From NCBI GenBank assembly GCA_016783555.1, contig JADHWH010000010.1:1-42991 (forward strand): a DNA stretch of 42,991 nucleotides, written 5' to 3'. Positions within the stretch are counted from its first letter, which is position 1. Every line of letters begins with the position of its first letter. The notes beneath the pieces are model-generated. The model searched no databases. It was not told the DNA's origin and was given only the letters and a program-made list of their open reading frames with translations. Source of the DNA: Candidatus Omnitrophota bacterium. Lineage in GTDB: Bacteria > Omnitrophota > Gorgyraeia > JABMRJ01. The position numbers and the translations under genes were made by a program. Positions 35,286 to 42,991 of the stretch are shown here, piece after piece.

Positions 35286-36470
35286 TTGAAGAAGAAGTCG
35301 ATAAGGGATTTTGATTTGAAGGGCAAGAAGATACTCATAAGGGCGGATTTTAACGTGCCCTTGGATGCCGATTTGAAGATTACCGACGATACGCGTATAA
35401 AGTCTTCCATACCGACTATAAAGCATGCCCTTGACAGAGGAGGCTCTGTTATACTTATGAGCCATCTCGGGAGGCCTAAGGGCGAGGCAAATGAGCGGAT
35501 GCGGCTCGATCCCGTTCGGGACCGCCTGAAAGAACTGCTGGGAAGAGATGTAAGGAAGCTCAACGACTGCGTGGGAAGCGATGTCAGAGACGCGGTAAAG
35601 AGTATAAGGCCGGGCGATGTAATGCTCCTTGAAAACCTGAGGTTCCATAAAGAAGAGGAGAAGAATGACAGTTCATTTGCTAAAGAGCTGGCTTCTTTAG
35701 GGGATATTTTTATAAATGACGCATTCGGCACGTGCCACAGGGCCCATGCCTCCACGGAAGGCGTGACTAAATATCTGCCTTCGGGATCCGGGTTTTTAGT
35801 CGAGAAGGAGATAAGGTATTTTGAGAGTCTGGTAGAAAAACCCGAAAAGCCCTATGTGGCCATATTAGGAGGCGCGAAGGTATCGGATAAGATACAGGTC
35901 TTTGGGCGGCTGATGGATAATGTGGATGCGATACTTGTCGGCGGGGCGATGGCATATACATTTCTTAAATCCCAGGGCGTAAATGTCGGCGGTTCAAAAT
36001 TGGAGGCGGATAAGCTTGATCTTGCGAAGGATATATTAGATAAATCCGAAAAGAAGAATGTGAAGATTGTCCTGCCGCTTGACCACATAGTCGCGGACAA
36101 AATCGATGAGAACGCCGAGACCAAAGAAGTAGGCCGGGAGATACCCGATAAATGGATCGGCCTTGATATAGGAAAGATGACTATAAAGAAGTTTAAGGAA
36201 GTCTTAAAGACAGCCAAGACCGTCGTCTGGAACGGGCCTGTGGGCTATTTCGAAATAAGCAAATTCGGAAACGGGACAAAAGAGATAGCAGGGTTTCTGG
36301 CGGATTTATCCGCTACTACTGTGATAGGCGGCGGCGATACCGCAGCGGCGATAGCAAAATTAGGACTGGAAGAGAAGATGTCGCATATATCGACGGGCGG
36401 CGGCGCGTCGCTTGAGTATCTCGAGGGAAAGACCCTGCCTGGGATAGCCGCGCTGAACGATAGAGAATAA
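35286..36470 (+). CDS. pgk: Phosphoglycerate kinase
   Basis: Transfers phosphate from 1,3-bisphosphoglycerate to ADP; about 394 aa. SIRDFDLKGKKILIRADFNVPL is the conserved start with substrate-binding Arg/Asp/Asn, ILMSHLGRPKG and LENLRFHKEEEKND follow, and the C-terminal nucleotide domain has ILGGAKVSDKI, WNGPVGYFE and GGGDTAAAI, STGGGASLEYLEGKTLPGI. The TTG at 35286 is spaced properly from the GAGGGG SD; TTG 35280 is the alternative and adds two residues. It lies 15 bases after gap. Confidence 0.95.
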   Translation: MKKKSIRDFDLKGKKILIRADFNVPLDADLKITDDTRIKSSIPTIKHALDRGGSVILMSHLGRPKGEANERMRLDPVRDRLKELLGRDVRKLNDCVGSDVRDAVKSIRPGDVMLLENLRFHKEEEKNDSSFAKELASLGDIFINDAFGTCHRAHASTEGVTKYLPSGSGFLVEKEIRYFESLVEKPEKPYVAILGGAKVSDKIQVFGRLMDNVDAILVGGAMAYTFLKSQGVNVGGSKLEADKLDLAKDILDKSEKKNVKIVLPLDHIVADKIDENAETKEVGREIPDKWIGLDIGKMTIKKFKEVLKTAKTVVWNGPVGYFEISKFGNGTKEIAGFLADLSATTVIGGGDTAAAIAKLGLEEKMSHISTGGGASLEYLEGKTLPGIAALNDRE

Positions 36471-36475
36471 TGGTA

Positions 36476-36564
36476 TTTAGTCGTTAGTATTTAGTCGTTA
36501 GTCGTTAGTCGTTAGTTTCGTCTAGACGAAACTAACGACTAATCCCTAACGACTAACGACTAAA
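36476..36564. repeat. Palindrome built of TAGTCGTTAG units between pgk and tpiA
   Basis: The left side repeats TTAGTCGT/TAGTCGT about four times and the right side repeats the inverted unit (ACGACTAA). The centre, 36507-36540, is a perfect 34-base palindrome (17-nt arms meeting at TCTAGA). The outer arms continue with a bulge near AATCCCT. It fills the whole pgk-tpiA gap and ends just before the tpiA SD. It has no T-run and no coding frame. Slippage of the short unit or a MITE-like insertion would explain it. Confidence 0.82.
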
Positions 36565-36575
36565 GAGGAGATGTG

Positions 36576-37331
36576 ATGAGAAGATACATTATTGCCGGCA
36601 ACTGGAAGATGAACAAGACCGTAGGAGAGGCTATCGAACTCGCAAACGGCCTGAAGAGGGAGTTATATGACGTCACCGGTCTGGATATAGTGATATGCCC
36701 CCCGTTTACGGCGTTGAGCGAAGTAAGCGAGGTCGTTACAGGCTCAAATATATATCTGGGCGCTCAAGACTTCTTCTGGGAAGAGAAAGGCGCTTATACA
36801 GGCGAGGTCTCTAGCCTGATGCTGAAGGATACCGGGTGTAAATATGTCATTATCGGCCATTCGGAAAGGAGAAAATACTTTGGCGAGACAAACGAGACCG
36901 TAAACAAAAAACTCAACACGGCATTGAAGACAGGGCTTCTCCCCATTGTATGTGTGGGCGAAAGACTCGAAGAGCGGGAAGGCCACAAGACCTTTGATGT
37001 CGTAAAAGACCACGTGGAGAATTCTTTAAAGGGTATCTCCAAAGAGGATATATTGAGAGTGACGGTTGCCTATGAACCTGTATGGGCCATAGGCACAGGC
37101 AAGACCGCAACACCGGAGCAGGCAGAAGAGGTGCATAAGTTTATAAGAGAAATTTTTATAAAAATGTATGGTGAAGAGACCGCATCTTTATTAAGGATAC
37201 AATACGGCGGAAGCGTTACCCCCGATAATATAGAAGGACTTATGGCTAAAGAAAATATCGACGGGGCATTAGTGGGCGGCGCAAGTCTAAAAGTGGAGAG
37301 TTTCTCTTCCATAGTCAAAGGGGTGAAATGA
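36576..37331 (+). CDS. tpiA: Triose-phosphate isomerase
   Basis: TIM-barrel isomerase of 251 aa interconverting DHAP and glyceraldehyde-3-phosphate. Active-site Lys11 (AGNWKMN), His95 (IIGHSERRKYF) and Glu167 (AYEPVWAIGTG) are all present, and the phosphate loop includes YGGSVTPDN and GALVGGASLK. ATG 36576 is 5 bases after AGGAG; a GTG directly before it (36573) could also be used. It shares an ATGA overlap with secG. Confidence 0.96.
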   Translation: MRRYIIAGNWKMNKTVGEAIELANGLKRELYDVTGLDIVICPPFTALSEVSEVVTGSNIYLGAQDFFWEEKGAYTGEVSSLMLKDTGCKYVIIGHSERRKYFGETNETVNKKLNTALKTGLLPIVCVGERLEEREGHKTFDVVKDHVENSLKGISKEDILRVTVAYEPVWAIGTGKTATPEQAEEVHKFIREIFIKMYGEETASLLRIQYGGSVTPDNIEGLMAKENIDGALVGGASLKVESFSSIVKGVK

Positions 37332-37732
37332 TGTTTATATTTTTGATTGTAGTTCATGTCATTGCGTGCATTGTGCTTATTATGGTCATACTTCTTCAGT
37401 CCGGACGGGGCGGAGGTTTAAGCGAGGCCTTTGCTTCAAGCTCTACATCCACGATATTCGGAACAAGCGCAACTACATTCCTGCAGAAGGCTACATCGAC
37501 AGCCGCTATCGTATTTTTGGTGACATCCTTGAGTCTGGCTGTTCTTTCAAGCCACAGGTCAAGGTCGCTTATGGAGCTGGAGAAGATAAAAGAGATGCTG
37601 CCGCCTGCCGCGAGAGGAGAGATGCCGGTCGAAGAGTCTAATCAGATGATGCCGCCAGAACAAAAAGAGGGCGCTCTTGAGGAGGGCCCTACTGGAGAGA
37701 TTCCCATTGAGGAAAGCCCTGCTGAAGAATAG
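37328..37732 (+). CDS. secG: Preprotein translocase subunit SecG
   Basis: Small SecYEG subunit in the inner membrane. Two hydrophobic helices flank the signature LLQSGRGGGLSEAFASSST (family LLQ-GRGGGLS-AF). The last ~50 residues (EEIPIEE/PPEQKEG-type) form an acidic, Pro/Glu-rich tail that is longer than in E. coli SecG. 134 aa. It overlaps tpiA by 4 bases; the tpiA-secG order is common in many bacteria. The intrinsic terminator starts 16 bases after its stop. Confidence 0.93.
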   Translation: MMFIFLIVVHVIACIVLIMVILLQSGRGGGLSEAFASSSTSTIFGTSATTFLQKATSTAAIVFLVTSLSLAVLSSHRSRSLMELEKIKEMLPPAARGEMPVEESNQMMPPEQKEGALEEGPTGEIPIEESPAEE

Positions 37733-37739
37733 GGATATT

Positions 37740-39365
37740 TTGAAGATAAAAAGGCCGCTTGTTTTCTTGGCGGTCTTTTTATTTTTAGCCCCGTTAGACC
37801 CTATGGGTCTAACGGGGTTAGTTAGCCCCGCATACGCAGAAGAGGCGTCTTTCGGAGACATGCTGGTCTCATCCTCCATTGGCGACGCGCGCACGCTTGT
37901 GCCCATATTGGCCTCGGACAGCGCATCGGGCGATATTTGCGGATTAATCTTTAACGGTCTTGTGAAGTATGACAAAAATATAAACCTTATAGGCGACCTG
38001 GCTTCCGGGTGGGAGATTAAAGACGGAGGCCTTACTATAATATTTTATTTAAGAAAGGATGTAAAGTGGCATGACGGCGCCCCCTTTACCGCGAAGGACG
38101 TTAAATTTACATATGAAAGACTAATAGACCCGCAAGTGCCCACGCCTTACAGCGGTGATTTTAAGAAGGTAGAGAGTTTGAAGGTAATTGACGATACTAC
38201 CATTAAGGTTACCTACAGGGAGATATTCTCGCCCGGCCTTGCGAGCTGGGGCATGCCCATTATGCCTGAGCATATCTTGAAGAATGAGGATCTCCTAACA
38301 ACGGATTTTTCGAGGAACCCGGTCGGGACAGGCCCGTACAAATTTGTAAGGTGGAGATCAGGCGAGAGGATAGACCTTATCTCAAACCATGACTACTTTG
38401 AGCAGAGGCCTTATATTGACAGGTATATATACCGCATAATCCCCGATCCCACCACGATGTTTCTCGAGCTTCAGACGGAGGGCGTAGATTACATGGGTTT
38501 AACGCCGCTTCAGTATAAAAGGCAGACAGATACGCCGTTTTTTAAGGAGCGTTTCCGGAAATTTAGATATCCGGCATTCGGTTATACATATATGGCGTTT
38601 AATCTGAAGGATGAAAGGTTCAGGGATAAGAGGGTGCGCAGGGCCATAAATTATGCTGTGGATAAAGAGGAGATTATAGAGGGCGTCTTGTTCGGCCTGG
38701 GCAGGGTATGCACAGGTCCGTTTGTGCCCGAGTCCTGGGCCTATAACGAAGACGTGAAGCCGCTTCGGTATAACCCGGATAGAGCAAGGAAGCTGCTCAA
38801 GGAAGCCGGCTGGGAAGATACGGACAATGATGGATGGCTCGATAAGAATGGCGAGGTTTTCGAGTTTACTATAATTACCAATCAGGGCAACGACACAAGA
38901 AAGCATACGGCGGAGATTATGCAACGGAGGCTTAGAGAGATAGGGATTAAGGTAAATATACGCATCTTAGAGTGGGCGGTATTCTTGAATGAATTTGTCA
39001 ATAAGAGGAGATTCGAGGCCCTTATATTGGGATGGGGGCTGTCGCGCGACCCTGACTGTTATGACATATGGCATTCTTCCAAGACGAAAGAGGGCGAGTT
39101 TAATTTTGTAGGTTATTCAAACCCCGAGGTGGACAGGCTGCTCGAAGAAGGGCGCGGTACGTTTGATATTATAAAGAGAAAAGCGATATATCGCGAGATT
39201 CACCAGATACTTTATGATGAGCAGCCGTATCTATTCTTATATGTAGCAGACGCGTTACCGGCAGTGCATAGAAGATTCCGGGGGATAGAAGTTGCGCCGA
39301 TAGGCATCGGGCATAATTTCATAAACTGGCACGTGCCGAAGAGAGAGCAAAGATATAGGCAATAA
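37740..39365 (+). CDS. Peptide ABC transporter substrate-binding protein (SBP_bac_5, OppA/DppA type)
   Basis: Periplasmic binding protein of 541 aa. From TTG 37740 it has a Lys/Arg start (KIKR), a hydrophobic core (PLVFLAVFLFLA) and an AYA-EE cleavage site; no lipobox Cys is present. DARTLVPILASDSASGDICG, WHDGAPFTAKDVKFTYERL and NPVGTGPYKFVRW are family motifs. Nine residues between the hydrophobic core and LVSPAYA (PLDPMGLTG) are encoded by a palindromic repeat (element D). The 5' coding end also forms the secG terminator hairpin. A TTG at 37677 lies inside secG and is less likely. Permeases and ATPase follow directly. Confidence 0.88.
   Translation: MKIKRPLVFLAVFLFLAPLDPMGLTGLVSPAYAEEASFGDMLVSSSIGDARTLVPILASDSASGDICGLIFNGLVKYDKNINLIGDLASGWEIKDGGLTIIFYLRKDVKWHDGAPFTAKDVKFTYERLIDPQVPTPYSGDFKKVESLKVIDDTTIKVTYREIFSPGLASWGMPIMPEHILKNEDLLTTDFSRNPVGTGPYKFVRWRSGERIDLISNHDYFEQRPYIDRYIYRIIPDPTTMFLELQTEGVDYMGLTPLQYKRQTDTPFFKERFRKFRYPAFGYTYMAFNLKDERFRDKRVRRAINYAVDKEEIIEGVLFGLGRVCTGPFVPESWAYNEDVKPLRYNPDRARKLLKEAGWEDTDNDGWLDKNGEVFEFTIITNQGNDTRKHTAEIMQRRLREIGIKVNIRILEWAVFLNEFVNKRRFEALILGWGLSRDPDCYDIWHSSKTKEGEFNFVGYSNPEVDRLLEEGRGTFDIIKRKAIYREIHQILYDEQPYLFLYVADALPAVHRRFRGIEVAPIGIGHNFINWHVPKREQRYRQ
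37748..37786 (+). terminator. Rho-independent terminator after secG, inside the binding-protein signal peptide
   Basis: AAAAAGGCCGC (37748-37758) pairs with GCGGTCTTTTT (37770-37780), 11 bp with one G-U, around an 11-base loop, followed by ATTTTT. This is a classical bidirectional-looking terminator placed 16 bases after the secG stop. It overlaps codons 3-15 of the downstream reading frame, so transcription of the transporter from upstream would be attenuated. Confidence 0.75.
37785..37830. repeat. Palindromic element, copy D (minimal form, within a coding sequence)
   Basis: CCCCGTTAGACCC (37789-37801) and GGGTCTAACGGGG (37805-37817) are perfect inverted arms with a TAT loop. The arm CCCCGTTAGACC is the same as in elements B and C. 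TTAGCCCCG occurs on both sides (37785-37793 and 37822-37830). It encodes PLDPMGLTG in frame in the signal peptide of the binding protein and carries no SD. Confidence 0.78.
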
Positions 39366-39372
39366 CTTTCCT

Positions 39373-40344
39373 ATGATCACATATATTATTAAGAGAATAT
39401 TAAATATTATTCCGGTGCTTCTGGGTATCACGATAATATCCTTTGCCGTGGTCCATCTTGCGCCGGGAAGACCTACGGATATGATGCTCGAGCTTAATCC
39501 GAAGGCGTCCCAGGAGGCCCAGGCGCGGTTAGAAGAGATCTTCGGATTAGACAAGCCCCTACACACGCAGTATATAAATTGGCTAAAGAATATACTCTTC
39601 ATGGACTTCGGCATCTCATTCGTCGATAGAAGGCCTGTTATAAATAAGATACTGGAGAGGATGCCCATAACCATACTTATAAATCTATTAGCGATACTGA
39701 CGATATTCATATTTTCTATACCTATCGGCATAAAGAGTGCGGTAAATAGGGGCTCGTTCTTCGACAAGTCGACGACGGTCCTTGTCTTTATAGGATTCGC
39801 CACACCGTCTTTTTGGCTGGCCCTTATACTGATGTCTTTTTTCGGCGTAAGGCTGGGGTGGCTTCCCGTATCCGGCATGGCATCGCTGGATTTTGAGAAT
39901 TTTTCTCATCTTGGGAAATTTATAGATCTCTCGCGCCATCTTATCTTACCGGTCTTGGTGGCGAGCATCGGAGGCCTGGCCGGATTCTCGCGGTATATGC
40001 GGCAGTCGATGCTGGGGGCGATGCATCAGGATTATGTCCGGACCGCCAGGGCAAAAGGGCTTCCCGAAAGAGAAGTAATCTATAGACATGCCTTGCGGAA
40101 TGCGCTTCTGCCGATAGTGACTATCATGGGGCTTTCTATTCCCGGACTTATAAGCGGCAGCGTAATATTGGAATCCGTATTTAATATACCCGGTATGGGC
40201 AGGCTGATAGTAGAGAGCGTATTTACGAGAGATTATAATACTATAATGGCAGGTCTGGTCATAGGCGCATTTTTGACTTTAGCGGGGAATTTACTGGCAG
40301 ACATAGCATATTTCTACATCGACCCCCGCATAAAAACAGAATAG
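39373..40344 (+). CDS. dppB: Peptide ABC transporter permease (DppB/OppB type)
   Basis: Inner-membrane permease of 323 aa with six hydrophobic segments. MITYIIKRILNIIPVLLGIT is the conserved first helix, and HLAPGRPTDMMLELNPKAS follows as the periplasmic loop. GFATPSFWLALILM and the EAA loop DYVRTARAKGLPEREVIYRHALRNA (contact site for the ATPase) are diagnostic. GSVILESVFNIPGMGRL ends the family signature. No strong SD is visible; it starts 8 bases after the binding-protein stop. Confidence 0.92.
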   Translation: MITYIIKRILNIIPVLLGITIISFAVVHLAPGRPTDMMLELNPKASQEAQARLEEIFGLDKPLHTQYINWLKNILFMDFGISFVDRRPVINKILERMPITILINLLAILTIFIFSIPIGIKSAVNRGSFFDKSTTVLVFIGFATPSFWLALILMSFFGVRLGWLPVSGMASLDFENFSHLGKFIDLSRHLILPVLVASIGGLAGFSRYMRQSMLGAMHQDYVRTARAKGLPEREVIYRHALRNALLPIVTIMGLSIPGLISGSVILESVFNIPGMGRLIVESVFTRDYNTIMAGLVIGAFLTLAGNLLADIAYFYIDPRIKTE

Positions 40345-40375
40345 GAGACATTTCACATAGAAGGGTGAAGTCTCC
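40344..40375 (+). other. Hairpin between the two permease genes
   Basis: GGAGAC (40344-40349) pairs with GTCTCC (40370-40375), and TTCAC pairs with GTGAA inside it, with a two-base bulge and an 8-base loop: 11 bp in total. It fills the 43-base dppB-dppC gap, starting at the last base of the dppB stop, and ends just before the dppC SD. It could tune translation or mRNA stability of dppC. Function not shown. Confidence 0.5.
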
Positions 40376-40387
40376 CGCTGGAGCGAT

Positions 40388-41206
40388 ATGAAAGAGTTGT
40401 TTAGAAATAGGCTTGCGCTTTCTGGCGCGGTTATCATATTGGTCTTGATGGTCATGGCGATAGCGGCCCCATTTGTGGCTACACACGACCCCACTTCGAT
40501 AAATATTAAGAACGCGCTCGTTTCTCCCTGCAGGGAGCATCTATTCGGAACGGATATGCTTGGAAGAGACATATTCTCGAGGATAGTATATGCTGCAAGG
40601 ATTGCGCTTTCTATAGGCTTTGTGGCTGTGGGAATAGCTGCTTTAATAGGCGTCTTCTTTGGTTCGATAGCGGGTTATTATGGCGGGAGGCTCGACAGTA
40701 TTATAATGAGGTTTGCGGATATCATGCTCTGTTTTCCAGCTTTCTTCCTTATCCTGTCCGTGATAGCTATAGTAGGGCCTAATATATTCAATATCATGAT
40801 AGTAATAGGTCTTACCAGCTGGATGGGTATAGCAAGGCTGATCCGCGCGGAGATACTGAGCTTGAAGACGCGCGACTTTGTTTCGGCATCGAAGGCGCTC
40901 GGCGCCGGCAGCAGGTTTATAATAATGAGACACCTAATACCCAACGGCATTGCGCCTGTATTGGTAAGTTTTGTATTCGGCGTCGCAGGCGCGATTCTTA
41001 CCGAGGCGGGTTTAAGCTTTTTGGGATTGGGGGTGCAGCCCCCTAATCCGAGCTGGGGTAATATCATAATGGAAGGCAAAGCCGTTTTGGGCGTTGGCTG
41101 GTGGGTTATATTATTCCCTGGCCTGGCGATATTGATAACCGTATTGGCTTTTAACCTTCTCGGCGAAGGGTTGAGAGACGCGCTGAACCCGCGATTGAAG
41201 AGGTAA
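40388..41206 (+). CDS. dppC: Peptide ABC transporter permease (DppC/OppC type)
   Basis: Second permease, 272 aa. The N-terminal helix LSGAVIILVLMVMAIAAPFV and the loop FGTDMLGRDIFSRIVYAARI are signatures of DppC. The EAA loop TRDFVSASKALGAGSRFIIM and C-terminal LSFLGLGVQPPNPSWGNII are present. It heterodimerises with DppB. ATG 40388 has GGAG 4 bases upstream. Ends 2 bases before the ATPase gene. Confidence 0.93.
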   Translation: MKELFRNRLALSGAVIILVLMVMAIAAPFVATHDPTSINIKNALVSPCREHLFGTDMLGRDIFSRIVYAARIALSIGFVAVGIAALIGVFFGSIAGYYGGRLDSIIMRFADIMLCFPAFFLILSVIAIVGPNIFNIMIVIGLTSWMGIARLIRAEILSLKTRDFVSASKALGAGSRFIIMRHLIPNGIAPVLVSFVFGVAGAILTEAGLSFLGLGVQPPNPSWGNIIMEGKAVLGVGWWVILFPGLAILITVLAFNLLGEGLRDALNPRLKR

Positions 41207-41208
41207 TC

Positions 41209-42801
41209 ATGCTTTTAGAAGTACGGGGGTTGAAGATATATTTTAAGGATGACAATGGCGTGACGAAGGCCATTGATGGCATAGATTTCGCCATAGGCGA
41301 GAATGAGGTAGTAGGGCTTGTGGGTGAGTCGGGTTCCGGGAAGACCATGACCGCTTTGTCGATGATGAGGCTCATACCGCAAGGCGGCCATATCGAGAAC
41401 GGCGAGATTCTTTTTGAAGATAAGGATATCCTTAAATTCAGCAAACGCGAGATGCTCAAAATACGCGGGCGGAATATAAGCATGATATTTCAAGAGCCGT
41501 TTACCGCGCTTAACCCTGTTCTTAGAGTGGGGGAGCAGATTGACGAAATACTTATCCTGCACAAATCGCTTTCCAGAAAAGAGGCGCGGAGAGAGACGAT
41601 GGACCTTCTGAAGAAGGTGAGAATCGAAAACCCGGAAAGGATATACTTCGGCTATCCGCATCAGCTATCCGGTGGCCAGAGACAGAGGGCCATGATCGCG
41701 ATGGCCTTGGCGCTAAGGCCCAAAATCGTGATAGCAGATGAGCCGACCACGGCGCTTGACGTAACCATACAGTCTGAGATACTTAAACTGCTTTTGAGCT
41801 TAAGAGAAGAATTCAGGATGTCGATTTTATTTATAACCCACGATTTAGGCGTGATAAATGAGGTTGCGGATAGGATACTCGTGATGAAGGAAGGAAAGAT
41901 CGTCGAAGAGGGAAGGAAGGCCGATATCCTGGGCGCGCCAAAGCACCCATATACAAAGAGATTGTTGGATGCGGTGCCGAAGATCGAAAGAGAAAAGGAA
42001 ATTTCTCCGGTAAAGGAGCCGCCCGTCTTTGTGGAGATTCGCGGCATTTCAAAGACATTTCCTATAGAACGCGGGGCGTGGCGCATAAAAATCGGAAGCA
42101 TAAAAGCGGTAGAGGGCGTCAGCCTTAAACTAAAGGAAGGCCGGACCTTAGGTCTTGTGGGAGAGTCTGCCAGCGGGAAGACCACTTTGGGAAGACTGAT
42201 ATTGAACCTGATAGAGCCCGATTCGGGCGACGTCATAATAAAAGGAAGAGATATTAAGGAATTTTTTAAAAAGAGACCCAAGGAAATCAGACAGATGATG
42301 CAGATAGTCTTTCAAGATCCGTTCGACTCTCTCGATCCGCGCCTTAAGATGAGGGAGATTGTATTGGAGGGCCCCAATATTTTAGGCTTGAAAAGGGGCA
42401 GGAAGGAAGAGCTGCTAAAAGATGTATTAAGGAATGTCAGCCTTGATTACAAAGACAGGTCAAAATATCCGCACCAATTTTCCGGCGGACAGAGGCAGCG
42501 CATAGCAATCGCAAGAGCGCTCGCTGTGGAACCTAAGTTTTTAGTCCTTGACGAACCCGTATCGAGCCTGGATGTCTCTATACAGGCCGGCATATTGAGC
42601 TTATTAAAGGATATTCAAAAAAGACTAAGGCTTACCTACCTATTTATATCGCATGATCTAAGAGTAGTAGGGTCGATGGCAGATGAGGTGGCGGTGATGC
42701 ATAAAGGGAAGATTGTGGAAGTTGCGCCAAAGAGTGTCATCTACACAAGGCCCGGCCATCCTTATACGAAGAAACTCCTCGCAAGCATCCCATCCTTGTA
42801 A
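41209..42801 (+). CDS. Fused peptide ABC transporter ATPase (DppD-DppF in one polypeptide)
   Basis: A single 530-aa protein with two complete nucleotide-binding domains. Domain 1: Walker A GESGSGKT (39-46), Q-loop FQEPFTALNP, signature LSGGQRQR, Walker B IVIADEPTTALD, HDLG. Domain 2: Walker A GESASGKT (318-325), FQDPFDSLDPRL, FSGGQRQRIAIA, FLVLDEPVSSLD, SHDL. The oligopeptide C-terminal helper motif HPYTKRLL/HPYTKKLL appears after each domain. Most bacteria split these into dppD and dppF (oppD/oppF); fusions such as E. coli GsiA/YejF are known. It energises the DppBC pair upstream. Confidence 0.94.
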   Translation: MLLEVRGLKIYFKDDNGVTKAIDGIDFAIGENEVVGLVGESGSGKTMTALSMMRLIPQGGHIENGEILFEDKDILKFSKREMLKIRGRNISMIFQEPFTALNPVLRVGEQIDEILILHKSLSRKEARRETMDLLKKVRIENPERIYFGYPHQLSGGQRQRAMIAMALALRPKIVIADEPTTALDVTIQSEILKLLLSLREEFRMSILFITHDLGVINEVADRILVMKEGKIVEEGRKADILGAPKHPYTKRLLDAVPKIEREKEISPVKEPPVFVEIRGISKTFPIERGAWRIKIGSIKAVEGVSLKLKEGRTLGLVGESASGKTTLGRLILNLIEPDSGDVIIKGRDIKEFFKKRPKEIRQMMQIVFQDPFDSLDPRLKMREIVLEGPNILGLKRGRKEELLKDVLRNVSLDYKDRSKYPHQFSGGQRQRIAIARALAVEPKFLVLDEPVSSLDVSIQAGILSLLKDIQKRLRLTYLFISHDLRVVGSMADEVAVMHKGKIVEVAPKSVIYTRPGHPYTKKLLASIPSL

Positions 42802-42991
42802 CCTACGGCATCGCGTTAACCCAGCAGGGAAATTTTTGCGGGTCCTGTCATTTGAAAGGCATGCGGGGTTATCCTCGCAGGGACGCTCGCTTGCCCCGCC
42901 GAGGCAAGCTTCGCTTCGGTTTTTCTGCTCGCTCGCCCTCGCTTCGCTCGGGCACCATGGCCGCTCGCAGAAAAAGACCCTGCTCAGATAA
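42802..42991. repeat. Non-coding tail rich in short dyads at the window end
   Basis: No gene is visible. The stretch contains several short inverted repeats: AGCAGGG (42823-42829) with CCCTGCT (42978-42984), TTTTTCTGC (42920-42928) with GCAGAAAAA (42967-42975), CTTGCC around 42890 with GGCAAG, and nested GCTCGC/TCGCTTCG runs between them. The composition (GC-rich, CGCTCG/GCTTCG) differs from the coding DNA. It may be one more repeat element or a contig-end repeat. The reading frame that crosses it from 42713 is not convincing. Confidence 0.5.

Noticed and set aside
36476-36564. Possible CRISPR array
   Set aside because: Units are 7-10 bases, contiguous and arranged as one inverted palindrome; there are no unique spacers of regular length and no cas genes.
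37785-37830. Clean target-site duplication for element D
   Set aside because: TTAGCCCCG repeats are 37 bases apart, which would have shifted the frame of the signal peptide; the direct repeats may be fortuitous or secondary.
41661-42281. Antisense reading frame (206 codons) over the fused ATPase
   Set aside because: Opposite conserved ABC domain motifs; Ser/Phe-rich product typical of a complement frame.
42713-42991. Reading frame running off the right edge
   Set aside because: Its first third overlaps the ATPase C-terminus in another frame and the rest translates GC-rich dyad DNA; no SD or domain.

Overview
The window reads as chromosomal DNA of a diderm (Gram-negative type) bacterium. It carries a large 3' part of lptD, the outer-membrane LPS assembly protein, a long surface-polysaccharide locus and a periplasmic-type peptide transporter. 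All genes lie on the + strand. Codon use is rich in ATA (Ile) and AGA/AGG (Arg), start codons are ATG, GTG or TTG with strong AGGAGG-type Shine-Dalgarno (SD) sites, and genes are packed with ATGA or GTGA overlaps. The gene content and compact style remind me of uncultivated PVC-related lineages such as Omnitrophota. That is an impression from style and cannot be settled without a search.

Layout. (1) 1-2088: lptD, cut by the left edge. (2) 2300-24590: a nearly continuous glycan operon. It holds nucleotide-sugar genes (UDP-glucose dehydrogenase; rmlC-, rmlA-, rmlB- and rmlD-type genes; a UDP-HexNAc dehydrogenase and 4-epimerase pair; UDP-glucuronate decarboxylase), a stand-alone LexA-type winged helix, a DegT aminotransferase, a NodB-type deacetylase, a GT4, another SDR, a WecA/TagO-type initiating transferase, an O-antigen ligase/polymerase, two GT9, three GT2, two methyltransferases and a carbamoyltransferase. 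(3) 24728-28379: a small membrane protein, a GT39-type transferase, a GmhB-like phosphatase and an MGDG-synthase-like GT28. (4) 28376-32102: type-4 uracil-DNA glycosylase, priA and fmt. (5) 32192-37732: two tandem galT-family genes, gap, pgk, tpiA and secG, bounded by a perfect-consensus sigma70 promoter (TTGACA-17-TATAAT) and a good intrinsic terminator. (6) 37740-42801: an oligopeptide/dipeptide ABC transporter (binding protein, two permeases, one fused double ATPase). The last 190 bases are non-coding and rich in dyads.

How the genes work together. The polysaccharide locus should supply dTDP-L-rhamnose, UDP-glucuronate, UDP-xylose and a UDP-HexNAc-uronate. It should prime a lipid carrier (WecA type), extend and decorate the glycan (GT4/GT9/GT2, methyl and carbamoyl groups) and polymerise or ligate it. 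LptD at the left edge fits LPS export to the outer membrane. No recognisable flippase, O-antigen ABC exporter or chain-length regulator is visible.

The most interesting signal is a family of palindromic elements with the arm CCCGTTAGACCTC / GAGGTCTAACGGG. In three copies (before an SDR gene, gmhB and fmt) the right arm itself contains the Shine-Dalgarno sequence and ends exactly at the start codon. The left arm lies inside a short potential reading frame that starts M-(N/S)-P-V-R-P, and in each case it can also pair with a second, nearer partner. This looks like a portable translation-initiation module, possibly a two-state switch. A fourth, minimal copy sits inside the coding sequence of the peptide-binding protein's signal peptide. 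Several other, unrelated inverted repeats occupy most of the longer intergenic gaps.
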